A DNA stretch of 64,000 bases from Smittia aterrima (GCA_033063855.1 CP093830.1:18042854-18106853); one strand, 5' to 3'. Counted from the first letter of the stretch, positions 33,635-45,397 are shown. The notes: a model not told the origin generated them from the letters alone. Numbers and translations: made by a program.

Positions 33635-34659
33635 ATGTAAGTCAACAAAAAAAGATATTTTACTACAGAACTTAATTTTTGTTTTTCCTTGACAGGATAT
33701 CAGTCTATTTCGTCATTTCGATTATTGTCATTGCAACAGAAATCTCACAAGGAGTGGTTTTCGATTGCGATTTCGATTTTTATGAGGGTTTTGAAATTCT
33801 CAAAGAAGTTTACACTTGCTATCCCACTGTACGTGCCTCAGAAAGCGGATTATTTCTTGAGAATGTAAAAGGAACTCATTTAGAAGGAAAGGGCAATCTT
33901 GACGTCGAGTCTCTATTAATCCGATCACAAGAGTTAACTTTCTTTCCGAAAGGAATCGAAAAGTTCTTTAAAAACTTAAAAAGCATTTATTATCAAGCTA
34001 CAAACCTAAAGGCGATTTCATCAGAAGATTTGAAACCGTTTCCGCAACTTTTAGAGTTTGGAGTGTGGAAAGGGGATTTAAAATCTCTTGACGGCAACTT
34101 ATTCCAGCACAACTTAAAACTTCAATACGTTGACCTCAGCTTTAACGAAATCCGACACGTTGGAGACAATCTATTCAGCGGACTGAAAGATTTGCATACA
34201 GTTTGGTTAACAGGAAATCTTTGTGTTAACAGAAATCAATTTTCGTGGTCTACGGTCAGAGAATTAAACGAACAACTTCCAATTTTCTGTCCACAAATTG
34301 AAGTTGGTGAATGCAATGGTCAACTTCTTAACTGCAACCTCGAAAATGAAGATCTAATTGAAGAACTTGAAGAACTTGAAAAGAAGAGCAGTGTGGACAG
34401 TAAACGAATTGAAGAACTTGAAAAGGAGAACAGAACGTACAGTGAACAACTTCTCCTCTACAAGAAAGAAACTAAAAATGCTCACGAACGAATTGAAGAA
34501 CTTGAAAAGAAGAACAGAGCGTACAGTGAACAACTTCTCCAGCAGTACAAGGAAGAAAATTCTGATTTATTATTAGAAAATGCGAAGGCCAACCTTCGAT
34601 TTATCGAACTTGAAATGAAAAACAGAGAATTACTGTCCAGTAGCGCAAGCTCTTTATGA
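33635..34659 (+). CDS. LRR/coiled-coil secreted protein L3
   Basis: Exons 33635-33636 (AT) and 33696-34659 give 321 residues. Signal peptide MISVYFVISIIVIATEISQG, Cys domain (VVFDCDF...VYTCYPT), about five LRRs (LKSIYYQATNLKAI, QLLEFGVWKGDLKSL, LKLQYVDLSFNEI) and a Cys pair (NLCVN...LPIFCPQ). The coiled coil is longer than in L2. It holds two copies of an 84-bp unit (starting at 34405 and 34489) reading RIEELEK-NR-YSEQLL. The unit is 28 residues, exactly four heptads, so the added length keeps the coil in register. Confidence 0.8.
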
Positions 34660-34879
34660 GTTTCATTATGAAACTTTCATATCAATTGTGGAAATTTCTT
34701 GACTCTTATTAATATTATGACAAAAATTATTTATTAAACATTACAAAACAACACTTTTTCTAAATAATTTTGAAAATCCATGTAAAAACTTCAACATTTT
34801 TGATCGAGTCTTTTGTTACTCAGTGAAATAAGGAAGTCAATTCGTCTTTAGATTTAAGAATGACGTAGAAAATAAATAT

Positions 34880-34911
34880 GATAAGCTCTAAAAAGTGATA
34901 AGCTTGATAAG
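34880..34911 (+). promoter_or_regulatory. GATAAG cluster upstream of L4
   Basis: Three GATAAG boxes (34880, 34897, 34906) lie within 32 bp, followed by GTTTTCGCTCAAATATTTTT. The same arrangement stands upstream of L5. The TATA-like ATAAATATTTGATAAG is at about 35045. Confidence 0.55.
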
Positions 34912-35120
34912 AGTTTTCGCTCAAATATTTTTTGCGAATTTTTTACTGAAAACTCAGCAACAGATTCGACGAATTGATACAATTGTTTTGGAAATGGTCT
35001 TGACTATACTTCCTTTGATAACGAAATTCATTGAGTATTTGCAGATAAATATTTGATAAGACACTCAAGCTCATTCCGCTACTCAAGCTTTAGTCTTTCT
35101 TTAAAGTTTACATATTCAAC

Positions 35121-35997
35121 ATGTAAGTCGAGTTTATAAAGGTGAAGGAAGTAAAGAACTTAATTTTTTATCCTTGACAGGATTTCAATTTATTTCGTTG
35201 TCTTGATCTTTGTTGGAATCTCGCGAGCAGTGATTTTCGATTGTGAATTCAGTTTTTATTCAAATGTAATCATTGACACAGCTTACGCTTGCCAGCCCAA
35301 TGTGAATGATGGAGGAATTGGATCAATACTTGAGAATGTACGAGGAACTCATTTAGAAGGAAAGAACAATCGCGACGTCGATATGTTGGACATTTTTAGA
35401 CAAGACTTAACTTACATTCCAAAAGGCATCGAAAAGTTCTTTCCAAACCTTAAATCCCTTCAATATTTTGATTCAAATTTAGAATCAATTTCGTGTGAGG
35501 ATTTAAAGCCGTTTCCGCAGCTTTTAGTATTTGGAGTGATCGGAGGCAATTTAATTTCTCTTGACGGGAATTTATTCCAGCACAACTTAAACCTTCAACA
35601 AGTTAGCTTCATCGATAACAAAATCAAGCATATCGGACACAATCTATTAGGCGAATTGAGTCATCTTCAAACTGCTTACTTTCAACAAAATGACTGTGTT
35701 CACAAAAATGTTTATTCTTTGGAAGAAATCAAGGAATTAAATGAAGAACTTCCGTTTTATTGTCCACCTGAGGAAATTGAAGTGATTGAATGCAATGATC
35801 AGATTCTCGATAGCATCAACAAAAATTTATTATTGGAAATTGAGAGTCTAAACAAATCAAATGAAAAGACAAATGACCGAATTGCAGAACTTGAAATGGA
35901 GGCCAGAGTGAATAATGATCAAGTTCTGCTTTACAAAAAGGAAATAGAAGAACTTGAGATGGTGGTCAGAGAATTACTTGCTAGTACATGCTCATAA
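35121..35997 (+). CDS. LRR/coiled-coil secreted protein L4
   Basis: Exons 35121-35122 (AT) and 35181-35997 give 272 residues. Signal peptide MISIYFVVLIFVGISRA, Cys domain (VIFDCEFSFYSN...YACQPN), LRRs (LQYFDSNLESI, QLLVFGVIGGNLISL, LNLQQVSFIDNKI, LSHLQTAYFQQN) and a Cys pair (DCVH...LPFYCPPEEIEVIEC). It ends in a coiled coil finishing ELEMVVRELLASTCS, nearly the same tail as L1. The LRR part is close to identical with L5, so these two are the most recent duplicates of the cluster. Confidence 0.8.
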
Positions 35998-36354
35998 TGA
36001 GTTCCTTATCTCTTTGTAAAAATGATTTGTGAAAATTAACCTTTAATTAAATAATTCAGAATGTGGTTCAGACTTTTTGTTGTTTTGTAATTGCGTCTTG
36101 TGTCCGCAGTACTAGTTGTTTATGAGTTTCCTATCAATTCGCAATAAATATTTCAAAAAGCACTTCAATCAATCATTAGGCTTTTGTGTTTCTTCTTTAT
36201 AAATAAGCGATCATTACTTTCTTCATAATAAATTCGAATAAAATCTTCTATCATGCAGCGTACCACAAATTTCTGCTGAAGAACCAATGAAAAAAGGTCA
36301 AAATGTTACTAATCAATGAGGTCAATCATCTGCAGAATTAGGAATAAAGACGGC

Positions 36355-36525
36355 GATAAGGCTGATAAGTTCCATTAAAGTGATAAGCTTGTTTGAAGTT
36401 TTCGCGCAAATATTTTTCTCTAAGATTTTATTTGAAATTCAACAACAGATTCCACCAATTGATAAGAGATTAACTAATTCCTTCTTTCGATATCGAAATT
36501 TATTGATTGTTTGGGGATATATATT
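36355..36525 (+). promoter_or_regulatory. Upstream module of L5: GATA cluster to TATA box
   Basis: GATAAG boxes stand at 36355, 36364 and 36382. AGTTTTCGCGCAAATATTTTT follows, as at L4, then CCAATTGATAAG near 36458 and TATATATT at 36518. The split start codon is at 36579. Confidence 0.55.
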
Positions 36526-36578
36526 TGATAAGATTTTGCAGCCAAGCTCATTCAATTAGCTTCAGTGTTCTTGCAAAC

Positions 36579-37725
36579 ATGTAAGTCGAGTTTATAAAAG
36601 TAAAATAGCTGCAGAAGTTGATTTCTTTTTTTCGTCGACAGGCAGTCAATTTATTTTGTCATTTTGTTAGTGAGCATTGCGATTAAAATTTCGCAAGGCG
36701 TGATTTTCGATTGTGGATTCAGTTTTTATTCGAATGTAATCATCGACAGAGCTTACGCTTGCCAGCCCATTGTTCGTGTCTCAGCATGTGGCTCAATACT
36801 TGAGAGTGTACGAGGAACTCATTTAGAAGGAAAGAACAATCGCGACGTCGATATGTTGGACATTTTTAGACAAGACTTAACTTACATTCCAAAAGGCATC
36901 GAAAAGTTCTTTCCAAATCTTAGATCCCTTCAATACTTTGACTCAAACTTAGAATCAATTTCGTGTGATGATTTAAAGCCATTTCCACAGCTTTTAGTGT
37001 TTGGAGTGATCGGAGGGAATTTAGTTTCATTGGACGGGAACTTATTCCACCACAACTTAAACCTTCAACAAGTTAGCTTCATCGATAACAAAATCAAGCA
37101 TATCGGACACAATCTTTTAGCCGAGTTGAGTCATCTTCAAACTGCTTACTTTCAACAAAATGACTGTGTTCATAAAAATGTTTATTCTTTGGAAGAAATC
37201 AAGGCATTAAATGAAGAACTTCCGTTTTACTGTCCACCTGAGGAAATTGAAGTGATTGAATGCATTGATCCACTTCTTCTCTGCAACAACGAAAATACTG
37301 ATTTATTACTGGAAATTGAAAATTTAAACAAATCAAATGAAAAGGCAAATGAACAAATTGAAGAACTTGAAGAGGAGAACAGTGCAAACAAGGCAGAAAT
37401 AAAAAATGCTAATTCACGAATTGAAGAACTGGAAAAGGAGAACAGAGCGAACAGTGATCGACTTCTTCTTTACAAGGAAGAAATAGAAAATGCAAATTTA
37501 CGAATTCAAAAACTTGAAGAGGAAAACAGTGCGAACAGTGAACAACTTCTCCAGTACAAAAGAGAAAATTATGATTTAAGGCAAATAATTCCATGTGAAC
37601 AAAACGATTCTGAATTAATGTTGGAAATATTGGCTCAACTTCAATCTTCACTTCAATCTTTAAAGAATGACTTTGATACATACAGGTTGCAATGTGTACA
37701 ACCACGAAGTCAGACTTCTTATTAA
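36579..37725 (+). CDS. LRR/coiled-coil secreted protein L5
   Basis: Exons 36579-36580 (AT) and 36642-37725 give 361 residues, the longest of the family. Signal peptide MQSIYFVILLVSIAIKISQG, a Cys domain and LRRs almost identical to L4, and the same Cys pair. The coiled coil is much extended. Units beginning at 37354, 37417 and 37501 (QIEELEEENSA, RIEELEKENRA, RIQKLEEENSA) are spaced 63 and 84 bp, three and four heptads. A unique tail (DSELMLEILAQLQSSLQSL...) follows in place of the ELLASTCS end. A secreted, possibly multimeric binding protein is a fair inference; the ligand is unknown. Confidence 0.8.
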
Positions 37726-38081
37726 ATTTCTTGTAAATTTGATTTTTTACCTCTTCAATAAATATTTCAAAGCAAAGCTTTTCAAGTTAAGTTCCTGACT
37801 CTAATAAAAAATTGTAAAAGAACGATATTTTGTTGGTTTTATGTTTTATTGTTTACGAGTTTGCTGTGGGAGAAGTTGAGAATGTGATGAAATATAAAAA
37901 GTCACTAGATTTAACTCTCAACATCTGATTATTTAAACCTGTTTCACAATATTCGTATAGAAATGAAAGCCAATTCCATTACTATAGAATTTGAATTCGA
38001 AGGATGATAGGATATAATATTATTTGTGTTTTTTCAATATTTTGCTTTTAGTTGAAACAATAGTTTTTAGATGAATCCTTG

Positions 38082-38430
38082 GATTTACGTTTTCTCTTGG
38101 AACGACGATTGTACGTTTGATTGATGCTGACATTTGTGAGTTATAAAGAAATAAATAAACATTTCCGTGATGCGACAGGTTCACGCATCGCTGCTTTAAA
38201 GCAAACACAGCTCTTCGAGCCTTACTTCTCTTCATGCAAATGACGAATTTCCAAAATTCGATTTATGAGTGGGTGAGAGATCATCGAGATCATCAAAAAT
38301 ACGTAGACACAAATGCTGACCCGCACAACTCAGCACGTGAAATTTTTATTAGATGTCATTTTGAAAGGCACAGAAAACAAGTGAAACATTCTGTACATTT
38401 GTACGATTCAAAAATAAATAAAAGGTAGAG
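38082..38430 (+). pseudogene. Pseudogene copy of desaturase D1
   Basis: The sequence matches D1 from the end of exon 2 through intron 2, which is almost unchanged, including GTTTGATTGATG-TGACATTTGTGAG and CGTGATGCGACAG. It then matches exon 3 as far as DTNADPHNSAR. It jumps to the last exon (ERHRKQVK), deleting all the middle, including the third histidine box. Remaining box 2 reads DHRDHQK, with the HH pair ruined, and an internal TGA follows the M of LLLFMQ. The 3' flank resembles that of D1 and is followed by a GATAAG/AAGCTTTT motif like the L genes. Confidence 0.85.
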
Positions 38431-39571
38431 GTGAAAATAAAATTCAGTAAAAAGTTTTTTACTAAAAACCCACAAAACGAAAATATGATTTACTTGATAA
38501 GCTCTTAAAAAAGCTTTTCGTGGAAATCTACAGTCAGATAGCAATGCCTGCAAAATAATCCTTATTGTGATCGATTACTTTTGAGCGTTGAGAAATGATA
38601 AAATTATTTGGCCTTGTGGAATATATTTGAACTAATATCGATAAAAAAATAATTGAGCTTTCTGAGAAAACTTTTCTCACCCCACAAAATATGAAGAAGA
38701 AAACAGGTCAAAAGTTATTCGAAGTGATCGTTAATAGTTCAAAATAATCAACTAAATGGTAAAAATATTTCCAGTTCATTAATTTTTTTTATTCCTCGAT
38801 GGACCAGAATACGAAAGTGAATTCAATAAATATCCACGACATGCGTTTTTAACCTTGAACGTTTGAACGTCATGAACTAGCGGAAGCTTTTACTTTCAGG
38901 TTTTGCCATGCACAAAGTTGTAATCAAGTTTTCTTGTTTTCAATTCAAAATTAGAATAATTGAAATTCGAATTAGCAAATTGTAACAGCTCAGGACTAAG
39001 GGTTAGTAAATTTAAAATTTTATATTTGTTGTGAAAGTTAAATTTATTTCGGATTCCTCAACATTTTTTTTCTTAATCCACTGAGCAGACCAACGCAAAA
39101 CTTGCGCAACGAATGAACCGCCGAATATATAATCTAACAGCAGCAGTTTTCCGTCTGTTGATGACACGATTTTCAGGTTTTCAGCAAGAAAAAAACGCTA
39201 AAAATTTAGTCTCATTATTGTGTCTCGTCGTCATTCGTTTGGTTGAAGATGCTCGAGCAGCAGTGATTAAAGTAATAATTAGACAGTTTTTAAATTTAAC
39301 CACGCTGATAAAGTTTAATTATCAAAACAATATAATTTGGTCAAGGAATGGTCACAATTACCAAGTTATCACTTAAACAACGAGCGACATTGAAAAGTTT
39401 CTCTGTGAATGAAGATTGAAGATAAAAGTAAAAACAAAAGCGAATCTGTTGGACTTTTATGGCAAGGGCAACTGCAGTAACGTGCAAGTTTTATTAAAAG
39501 TGATATAATCGCGCAGTTACAAGATTCTTCAACCTTGAGATACTTTTACTTTAAGGTTATTACATTAAAAA
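38431..39571. other. Intergenic region between the D1 pseudogene and D2
   Basis: About 1.1 kb, AT-rich. Short ORFs here (for example 39113-39376) have no domain signs. A short stretch at 38790-38815 loosely resembles the exon 2 acceptor of D1, too weak to call. Confidence 0.5.
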
Positions 39572-41226
39572 ATGGCTAAGAAGCCAACGAAAAACGATTT
39601 AAACAACAACAATAACGTTGTAAGCAATCTAGAAGTGGAAGGTGAGCTGAAATTAAAATTTGTGTCTCAAAAATTTGTGGCTGAAAGTGATGAAGACTAA
39701 TGTCGTCTCGTGAGCACATTCTTTCTTTTTCTTCTTTTTATTTTAACCGCGATGTGGACAAGTGGGTTAAAAACTGGAAATATTTCCATAAATTGTCAGT
39801 TTTTTGAACTCAAACGAAATATACTTTGGGTCTCAATCGATTATTAATTAATATTTGAGCTTATGTCATAAAATAATTTTGTCATAGATATTTCCGTTTT
39901 TTCATTGCAATCAGGTCCGAGTCTCGCGGAAGACGATATTGATTACAAATACGACATCAGGTGGAAGAATGTGGTTCTCTTTGCATTTCTTCACGCCGCG
40001 GCAATCTACGGGTTCTGTGCTAAGAAGCAGACAGGAACAGTCGTCTTTGGATGGATCATGGGATTTATCTCTGGCTGGGGAACAACTGTTGGAGCTCATC
40101 GATATTGGACTCATCGAACATTTAAAGCGAATCTTCCGATGAGGATTATGTTGATGTTGATGCAATCTCTGGCGACGCAAAATGACATGATCGAATGGGT
40201 TCGAGATCATCGAGTTCATCACAAGTTAGTTTAAAGCCAATTTTATTTTTCTATTGATGACAATGAATTTTTTTCTTTTGTCTTTAGATTCACTGACACA
40301 AACGCTGACCCCCACAATTCAGAGCGAGGATTTTTCTTTTCTCACATTGGATGGCTAATGTGTCGTAAGCATCCGGACGTGCGAAAGTTTGGCGCAAGAG
40401 TTGATATGAGTGACGTAGAGAACGATCCGGTTTTGCAGTTTCAAAGAAAGTGAGAACTTTGAGGGTTTCCAAGATAAATCAACTCATTCACTTCACTCTC
40501 GAACTAGATTCTACTTCCCACTCGTATTGCTTCTGAACTTCGTTATGCCGATTTGGGTCTCATGTGCTTTAGGTGAATCATTCGTTGGAGCGTTTTGTAT
40601 GAACACTTATCGATATCTCATCGGATTACACCTCGTTTGGTGCATCAACTCAGTCGCTCACATGTGGGGAGATCGTCCATTTGACAAGTAATTAAATAAT
40701 TTTCTATTAAAAGTCAACGACTTCAAATATTTTCGTTTTAGAAATATTTCGCCAACAGACTCTTATTGGATGGGCTTCATGGGATTCGGCGAAGGATGGC
40801 ACAATTATCATCACTGCTTTCCGTAAACAACTTGTGTTTTGAACAAACAAAGTGTTAATTTAATCTTCATTCATTTTCACAGTTGGGATTATAAAACGTC
40901 AGAGTTGCCGACATATTTCTTTAACTTCTCGACTGCCTTCATTGATTTCTTCGCTTGGATTGGTTCGTATTTAGTTAGGAACTTTCCGATTAAATTTTAA
41001 TTAATTTGTTTTAGGTTGGGTCACTGATCGAAAAACTGTTCCTCAAGAAATGATCAACAATCGAGCAAAGAGAACTGGCGATGGATCACACGAGGTTGAA
41101 GATAGCAGTCCAGTGACTTCAAAGGAATTCAGCGAAATCCGTGACTTGAATCATTTCTGGGGCTTTGGCGATAAAGAGCTGACAAGCGAAGACATGAAAA
41201 ACATTTGCGTTCTCCGAAAACACTAA
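39572..41226 (+). CDS. Acyl-CoA desaturase D2
   Basis: Exons 39572-39641, 39915-40224, 40288-40449, 40508-40687, 40742-40822, 40883-40962 and 41015-41226 give 364 residues. All metal-binding motifs are intact: HRYWTH, DHRVHHK, NSVAH and GEGWHNYHH. The N-terminus has an asparagine run (LNNNNN), and the C-terminus has HFWGFGDKEL. Unlike D1 there is no intron in the first histidine box. Near the third box the intron lies inside the Pro codon of CFP rather than between the two His codons. It should be an ER di-iron acyl-CoA desaturase; its substrate is unknown. It heads the tandem array D2-D5, all on the plus strand. Confidence 0.92.
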
Positions 41227-42439
41227 AATTTTGAAGTTGTGTAGGAATAAATTAGGAATTAATAATAAAAAAAAGTCCCTTGAATATCAGAGGTCTAATT
41301 TTTTTATGAGTTCGCTTCTGCTAAAGAAAAAAACTTAATTTTATTGAAATCGAAAAATCAGTTTTTTTTAAAGAATTCTGTCGACGTTTGAGTGCAACCT
41401 CCTTGTGCCTGTTATTTCGCTGCAATTCTGGAAGACCCTGACAGAAATCTCGTCTCTCATTTTCTGCATTTTTTCATGACAGTCTCAACAATTAATTGCG
41501 TGCCCTTCACTGAAGCTGCTTAAAAGCTTCGACTGGGAAACTGGTCGCTTTGTTCCAAAAAAAAAAAGTTATCCAACCAGAAAACCAGTTTCAAAAGTAC
41601 CAAAACATTTCGCATCGTCCGGATGGTTTGTTTCAGTTTTCATCTCGCAGCTGTGGGCCGCGGACGCTCGGTAAAAAGCGAAAGTGCTTAAAGATTTAGG
41701 TGAAGAAAATTTCGCTAAGAAACTTTAAAGTTCACAGAAAAAAAAAAGAAAGAAAAAAAAATTTCATTGGCAAAATATTATTTTGAAAATATTCAAAGTG
41801 TCGATTAAGTCAATAAATTTAAGGTAAGTTTTCAAATCTTTCGTTGACGCAGAACTTGGCGGAAATGTTGAAACAAAAACGTGCCGTTTTATAAATAAGT
41901 CGAAATACTAAGGCAGGTGTTCATCTTCATATTTGCATGATGTGAATATTTATAAAACCAAAGTTTAAGAAAGCTGACAGTTTTTCAAAAATAACGAGAC
42001 AATGAATCTGCTGAAAGAGTTCGAAAAATGTGAAAGACGAAATTATGTAAAGCGCGAATAGAAAGAAAGTTAAAGTTCGTTACGTCAATAATCATTGGAA
42101 CAATTCAAATTTAGATTTGGGCTCGGTCATTTTTTTTACGACTTTTACGTGTTTCAGAGTCAATGGCAATTTTTTTCTTCCGAGATGGTGTTGAATGATA
42201 TCAATGACTTAAAAACGTGAAAAGATTTGTCAAAATAATTTATTCTGAAGCTACTTGTCTTGAGATCGAATCTAAATCGACGCATTAAAGATTTATTTCA
42301 AGAATATGGAAATTTCTTTTGAGAATCAATTCGAAAGTTTCAAGTGACTGTGCAATAAATCATTTCGTGAAAGTAATCTCTCAAAAAAAAAGAACTGACT
42401 AAGGTTTTCAACTTTCTAACCTTCACAGATAATTTCGTT
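41227..42439. other. Intergenic region with probable non-coding first exon of D3
   Basis: No coding sequence is evident. A good donor (AAG|GTAAGTTTTC, exon end 41823) and a good acceptor (CTAACCTTCACAG, ending at 42428) just before the D3 start codon suggest a 5' UTR exon ending at 41823 and a 605-bp intron. A poly-A/purine stretch lies at 41740-41762. Confidence 0.45.
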
Positions 42440-43959
42440 ATGTTACCGATCATGAACATGTACGCAGATCCGCCTTTACGAGATGGCCCCAAAAGTTCTG
42501 AGGAGAGGAAGAGGACCGTTAAGGATGAAACGAAAAGAGGTAAAACTTGATTTTTTGGGCTGAAAATGTTTTTACGCTTTATGTCCATGACTCGACGAAA
42601 ATGTTTGTGCGACAAACAACATCCCAATAATCGTGGCATTGCTTTCTTTCTAGAAATCGCGAATGACGTAGATGTTAGTGACGCACTTGAGGGTGACAAG
42701 GATGATTATAAAATGGAAATTAAATGGAGAAACGTTTTTATCTTCATCTACCTTCACATTGCTGCTGTTTATGGCTTGTACCTTCCTAAGCAGAGGTCAA
42801 CTGTTATTATCGGTTGGATCATTGGGATCTTGTCTGGTATGGGGACCACAGTTGGCTCACATAGACTTTTCACACATAGAACCTTTAAAGCGAATAAAGC
42901 GCTTAGAATCCTTATGATGTTACTTCAAACGATGGCAGGTCAAGAGCCTGTTTTGAAATGGGCGAGAGATCATCGTGTTCATCACAAGTAATTAATTTGT
43001 TTTTCTCAATATTTCTCTCTTTCTCTAACAAATCTTCTTCTCTTTCAAGATTCACTGACACAAACGCTGATCCTTACAACTCAAGACGAGGATTCTGGTT
43101 CTCTCACATTGGCTGGCTTTGCTGCAAGAAACATCCTGAAGTCATTCGTCAAGGTAAAAAGGTCGACATGAGTGACTTGGAGAACGATCCGGTTTTGCTG
43201 TTCCAACAGAAGTAAGATTAACGATTTTTGTCAACTAAAAAAAATAAATTAAACATTTTTTTGTCTCTTGATTCGCAGATATTACCTTCCGATGGCAATT
43301 TTCCTCGTTATGGGTTTACCGATCATGTTAAGCTTTTACTTTGATGAATCATTTAATGTTGTTTGGCACGGGAACATTTATCGTTACTTGCTTGGCTTGC
43401 ATATCGTGTGGTGCGTTAATTCAGTTGCTCACCTCTGGGGACCGAAGCCTTACGACAAGTAAGAAGAAGAATGATTGAGTGAGAGTTGTTTTAATTTATT
43501 TCTTGTTTCTAGAAACATCTCACCGACTGACACGTATCTTGTTGGCTTCTGCGCTCTAGGCGAGGGATGGCACAACTATCACGTGAGTTGGACATGTCAT
43601 TAAAGTAATGAAGAGATCATAATTAGATTTTATTTCATCAGCACATCTTTCCTTGGGATTACAAAACTGCTGAGCTTCCCGGTTACGGGTTTAATATCTC
43701 CACCGCATTTATTGATTTCTTTGCATGGCTGGGATGGGCCACAGAGCTGAAGACAGTCCCTCAAAGTATCGTCATGCAACGAATTGAACGAACGGGCGAT
43801 GGATCGCATCAGCACTCAAAGAATCTCAAAGCTAACAAGAGCAGTCTCGAAGTCAACAACAATAACGACGAAGACGCTGAACGAGACGTTGAACATTTCT
43901 GGGGATGGGGCGACAAGGAAATGACGAAACAAGACATGAAATACGTAAAAGTTCTGTAG
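42440..43959 (+). CDS. Acyl-CoA desaturase D3
   Basis: Exons 42440-42539, 42654-42987, 43050-43211, 43279-43458, 43513-43582 and 43642-43959 give 387 residues. Motifs are HRLFTH, DHRVHHK, NSVAH and GEGWHNYHH. The last HH pair is split by an intron (CAC|CAC), as in D1. The C-terminal part has an asparagine run (VNNNND) and the tail HFWGWGDKEM. The last exon is unsplit. The N-terminus is longer and more charged than in D1 (PKSSEERKRTVKDETKRE). It is expected to be a membrane desaturase of the ER; nothing in the sequence tells the chain length or bond position. Confidence 0.92.
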
Positions 43960-45397
43960 ATTTATTTAAATATTATGTATTAGGGAAACTCACGAATGGA
44001 ACTGAATATCTGATTCAACTTAGATCTTTTTACAATGTTTTCTATTAATGAACATTTCGGAAGCTTTATCCTCTGTGCCGAAAATAAAAGAAAATAAAAT
44101 TTAAGAATTTTGGTATCAAAGTTTAAATGTTCTTTGTCATCTTATTTTCTCTGTCCTCAGAATGGTTCATTGCACTGAGAGTTCAAACATCTTTCCCATT
44201 CAGGTTTATATCTTAAGAAAAATGAAACGAAATGTTTTCATCATTCGAAGGCCACGAAAAGTTGTTGTTGGTTAATATTCAATTCCCACTGAGTTGATTA
44301 AGGGATTGTTTTGAGAAGTGAGACAACCGAAACTAAATGGAATTATATAATTAATCTTTCAGATTCAACCTTGCTCTAGATATTAAAATAAAATGTTTAA
44401 TGAAGTAATTTAAAAAAAGCTTTTGTAAGGTTCTAACTTGAAATACTTTTGAAGCAACTTGACTTTTTGAAAGCTCTAAAGCATTTTTTTTAAAGCTCTT
44501 TGATCGTTTTTGAAAGTTTTTGCAGACAACTCAGTTTGTTGAAAGACGGAAATAACTTTATCATATCATTAAATGAATTAAATTTGAACTTTAAAATTTT
44601 GTTTGTGAAAAAATTAAAGATTTCCGAGATTGCAAATAAAACAAAAGAGTTTTCAAGAACTTTGAAACAAAATAATTTTTGAGTTTCTTAATTTTGATTC
44701 ATTGTGCTTCATTCATAAAATTTATTTCCGATGGAGATAAACTATTTTAATTATTACTAAGAGCTTTCTCAAATAAGCTTTAATGGATTAAATTTCGGTT
44801 CACAAACATTTTACGTCATAGCAACAAACTCATCGCAAAATTTTTTGTTTATTCACAGCAAATCTCGTCAGTGAGGCAGTAGAAGAAACTTGACACAAGC
44901 AAACGTAGATTATGAATTTATATCGATAGCGATGAATAAAAATTTAGAGAAAATAGTCCAATGCTGTTAGGCGAGGGTTGTGACTTCAAATAAAGTATTT
45001 ACTAATTTTGTCTGATCAGTTATCCTGATTTCTCCTCAACAGAAGTCATTTAATTCATTAAATATTTTAATAAAATTTAGGAATATCTCAAATAACTTTA
45101 ACCTTTCATTGTTTAATTCAAAAGAAATAATTTTTCTTTAACAAATTCGATCAAAATTTTTAACCAAACACAAATCTATGAGACGAACTCGTTTTAAAAT
45201 ATGCTGTGCGTGTTATGCAAATCCGAATTCATCTTCAACATTCGGTGTTGGTCATCCTCCGAACCTGTTTCAAAATGCGACCAGACATTTTTTGGCATTG
45301 TCGCTCGTGGAAACGGATGGTTCAGACGTAAATCAGATTCACTGCCGAGAAGTTTGTTAATTATAGCAACAGTGAAATTTTAAAGATAAGCCAAACA
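43960..45397. other. Intergenic region between D3 and D4
   Basis: 1.4 kb of AT-rich sequence. ORFs at 44500-44682 and 45178-45383 are short, without signal peptides or motifs, and I do not call them. It holds the D3 3' UTR and the D4 promoter. Confidence 0.5.

Noticed and set aside
38790..38815. Short match to the exon 2 acceptor region of desaturase D1
   Set aside because: Only about 20 bases of loose similarity; too little to call another desaturase relic.
43559..43665. Apparent loss of a histidine in the third box of D3 (HNYH then IFP)
   Set aside because: The exon ends in CAC and the next exon begins with CAC, so the spliced box is HNYHH followed by IFP. Only the Cys of CFP has changed.
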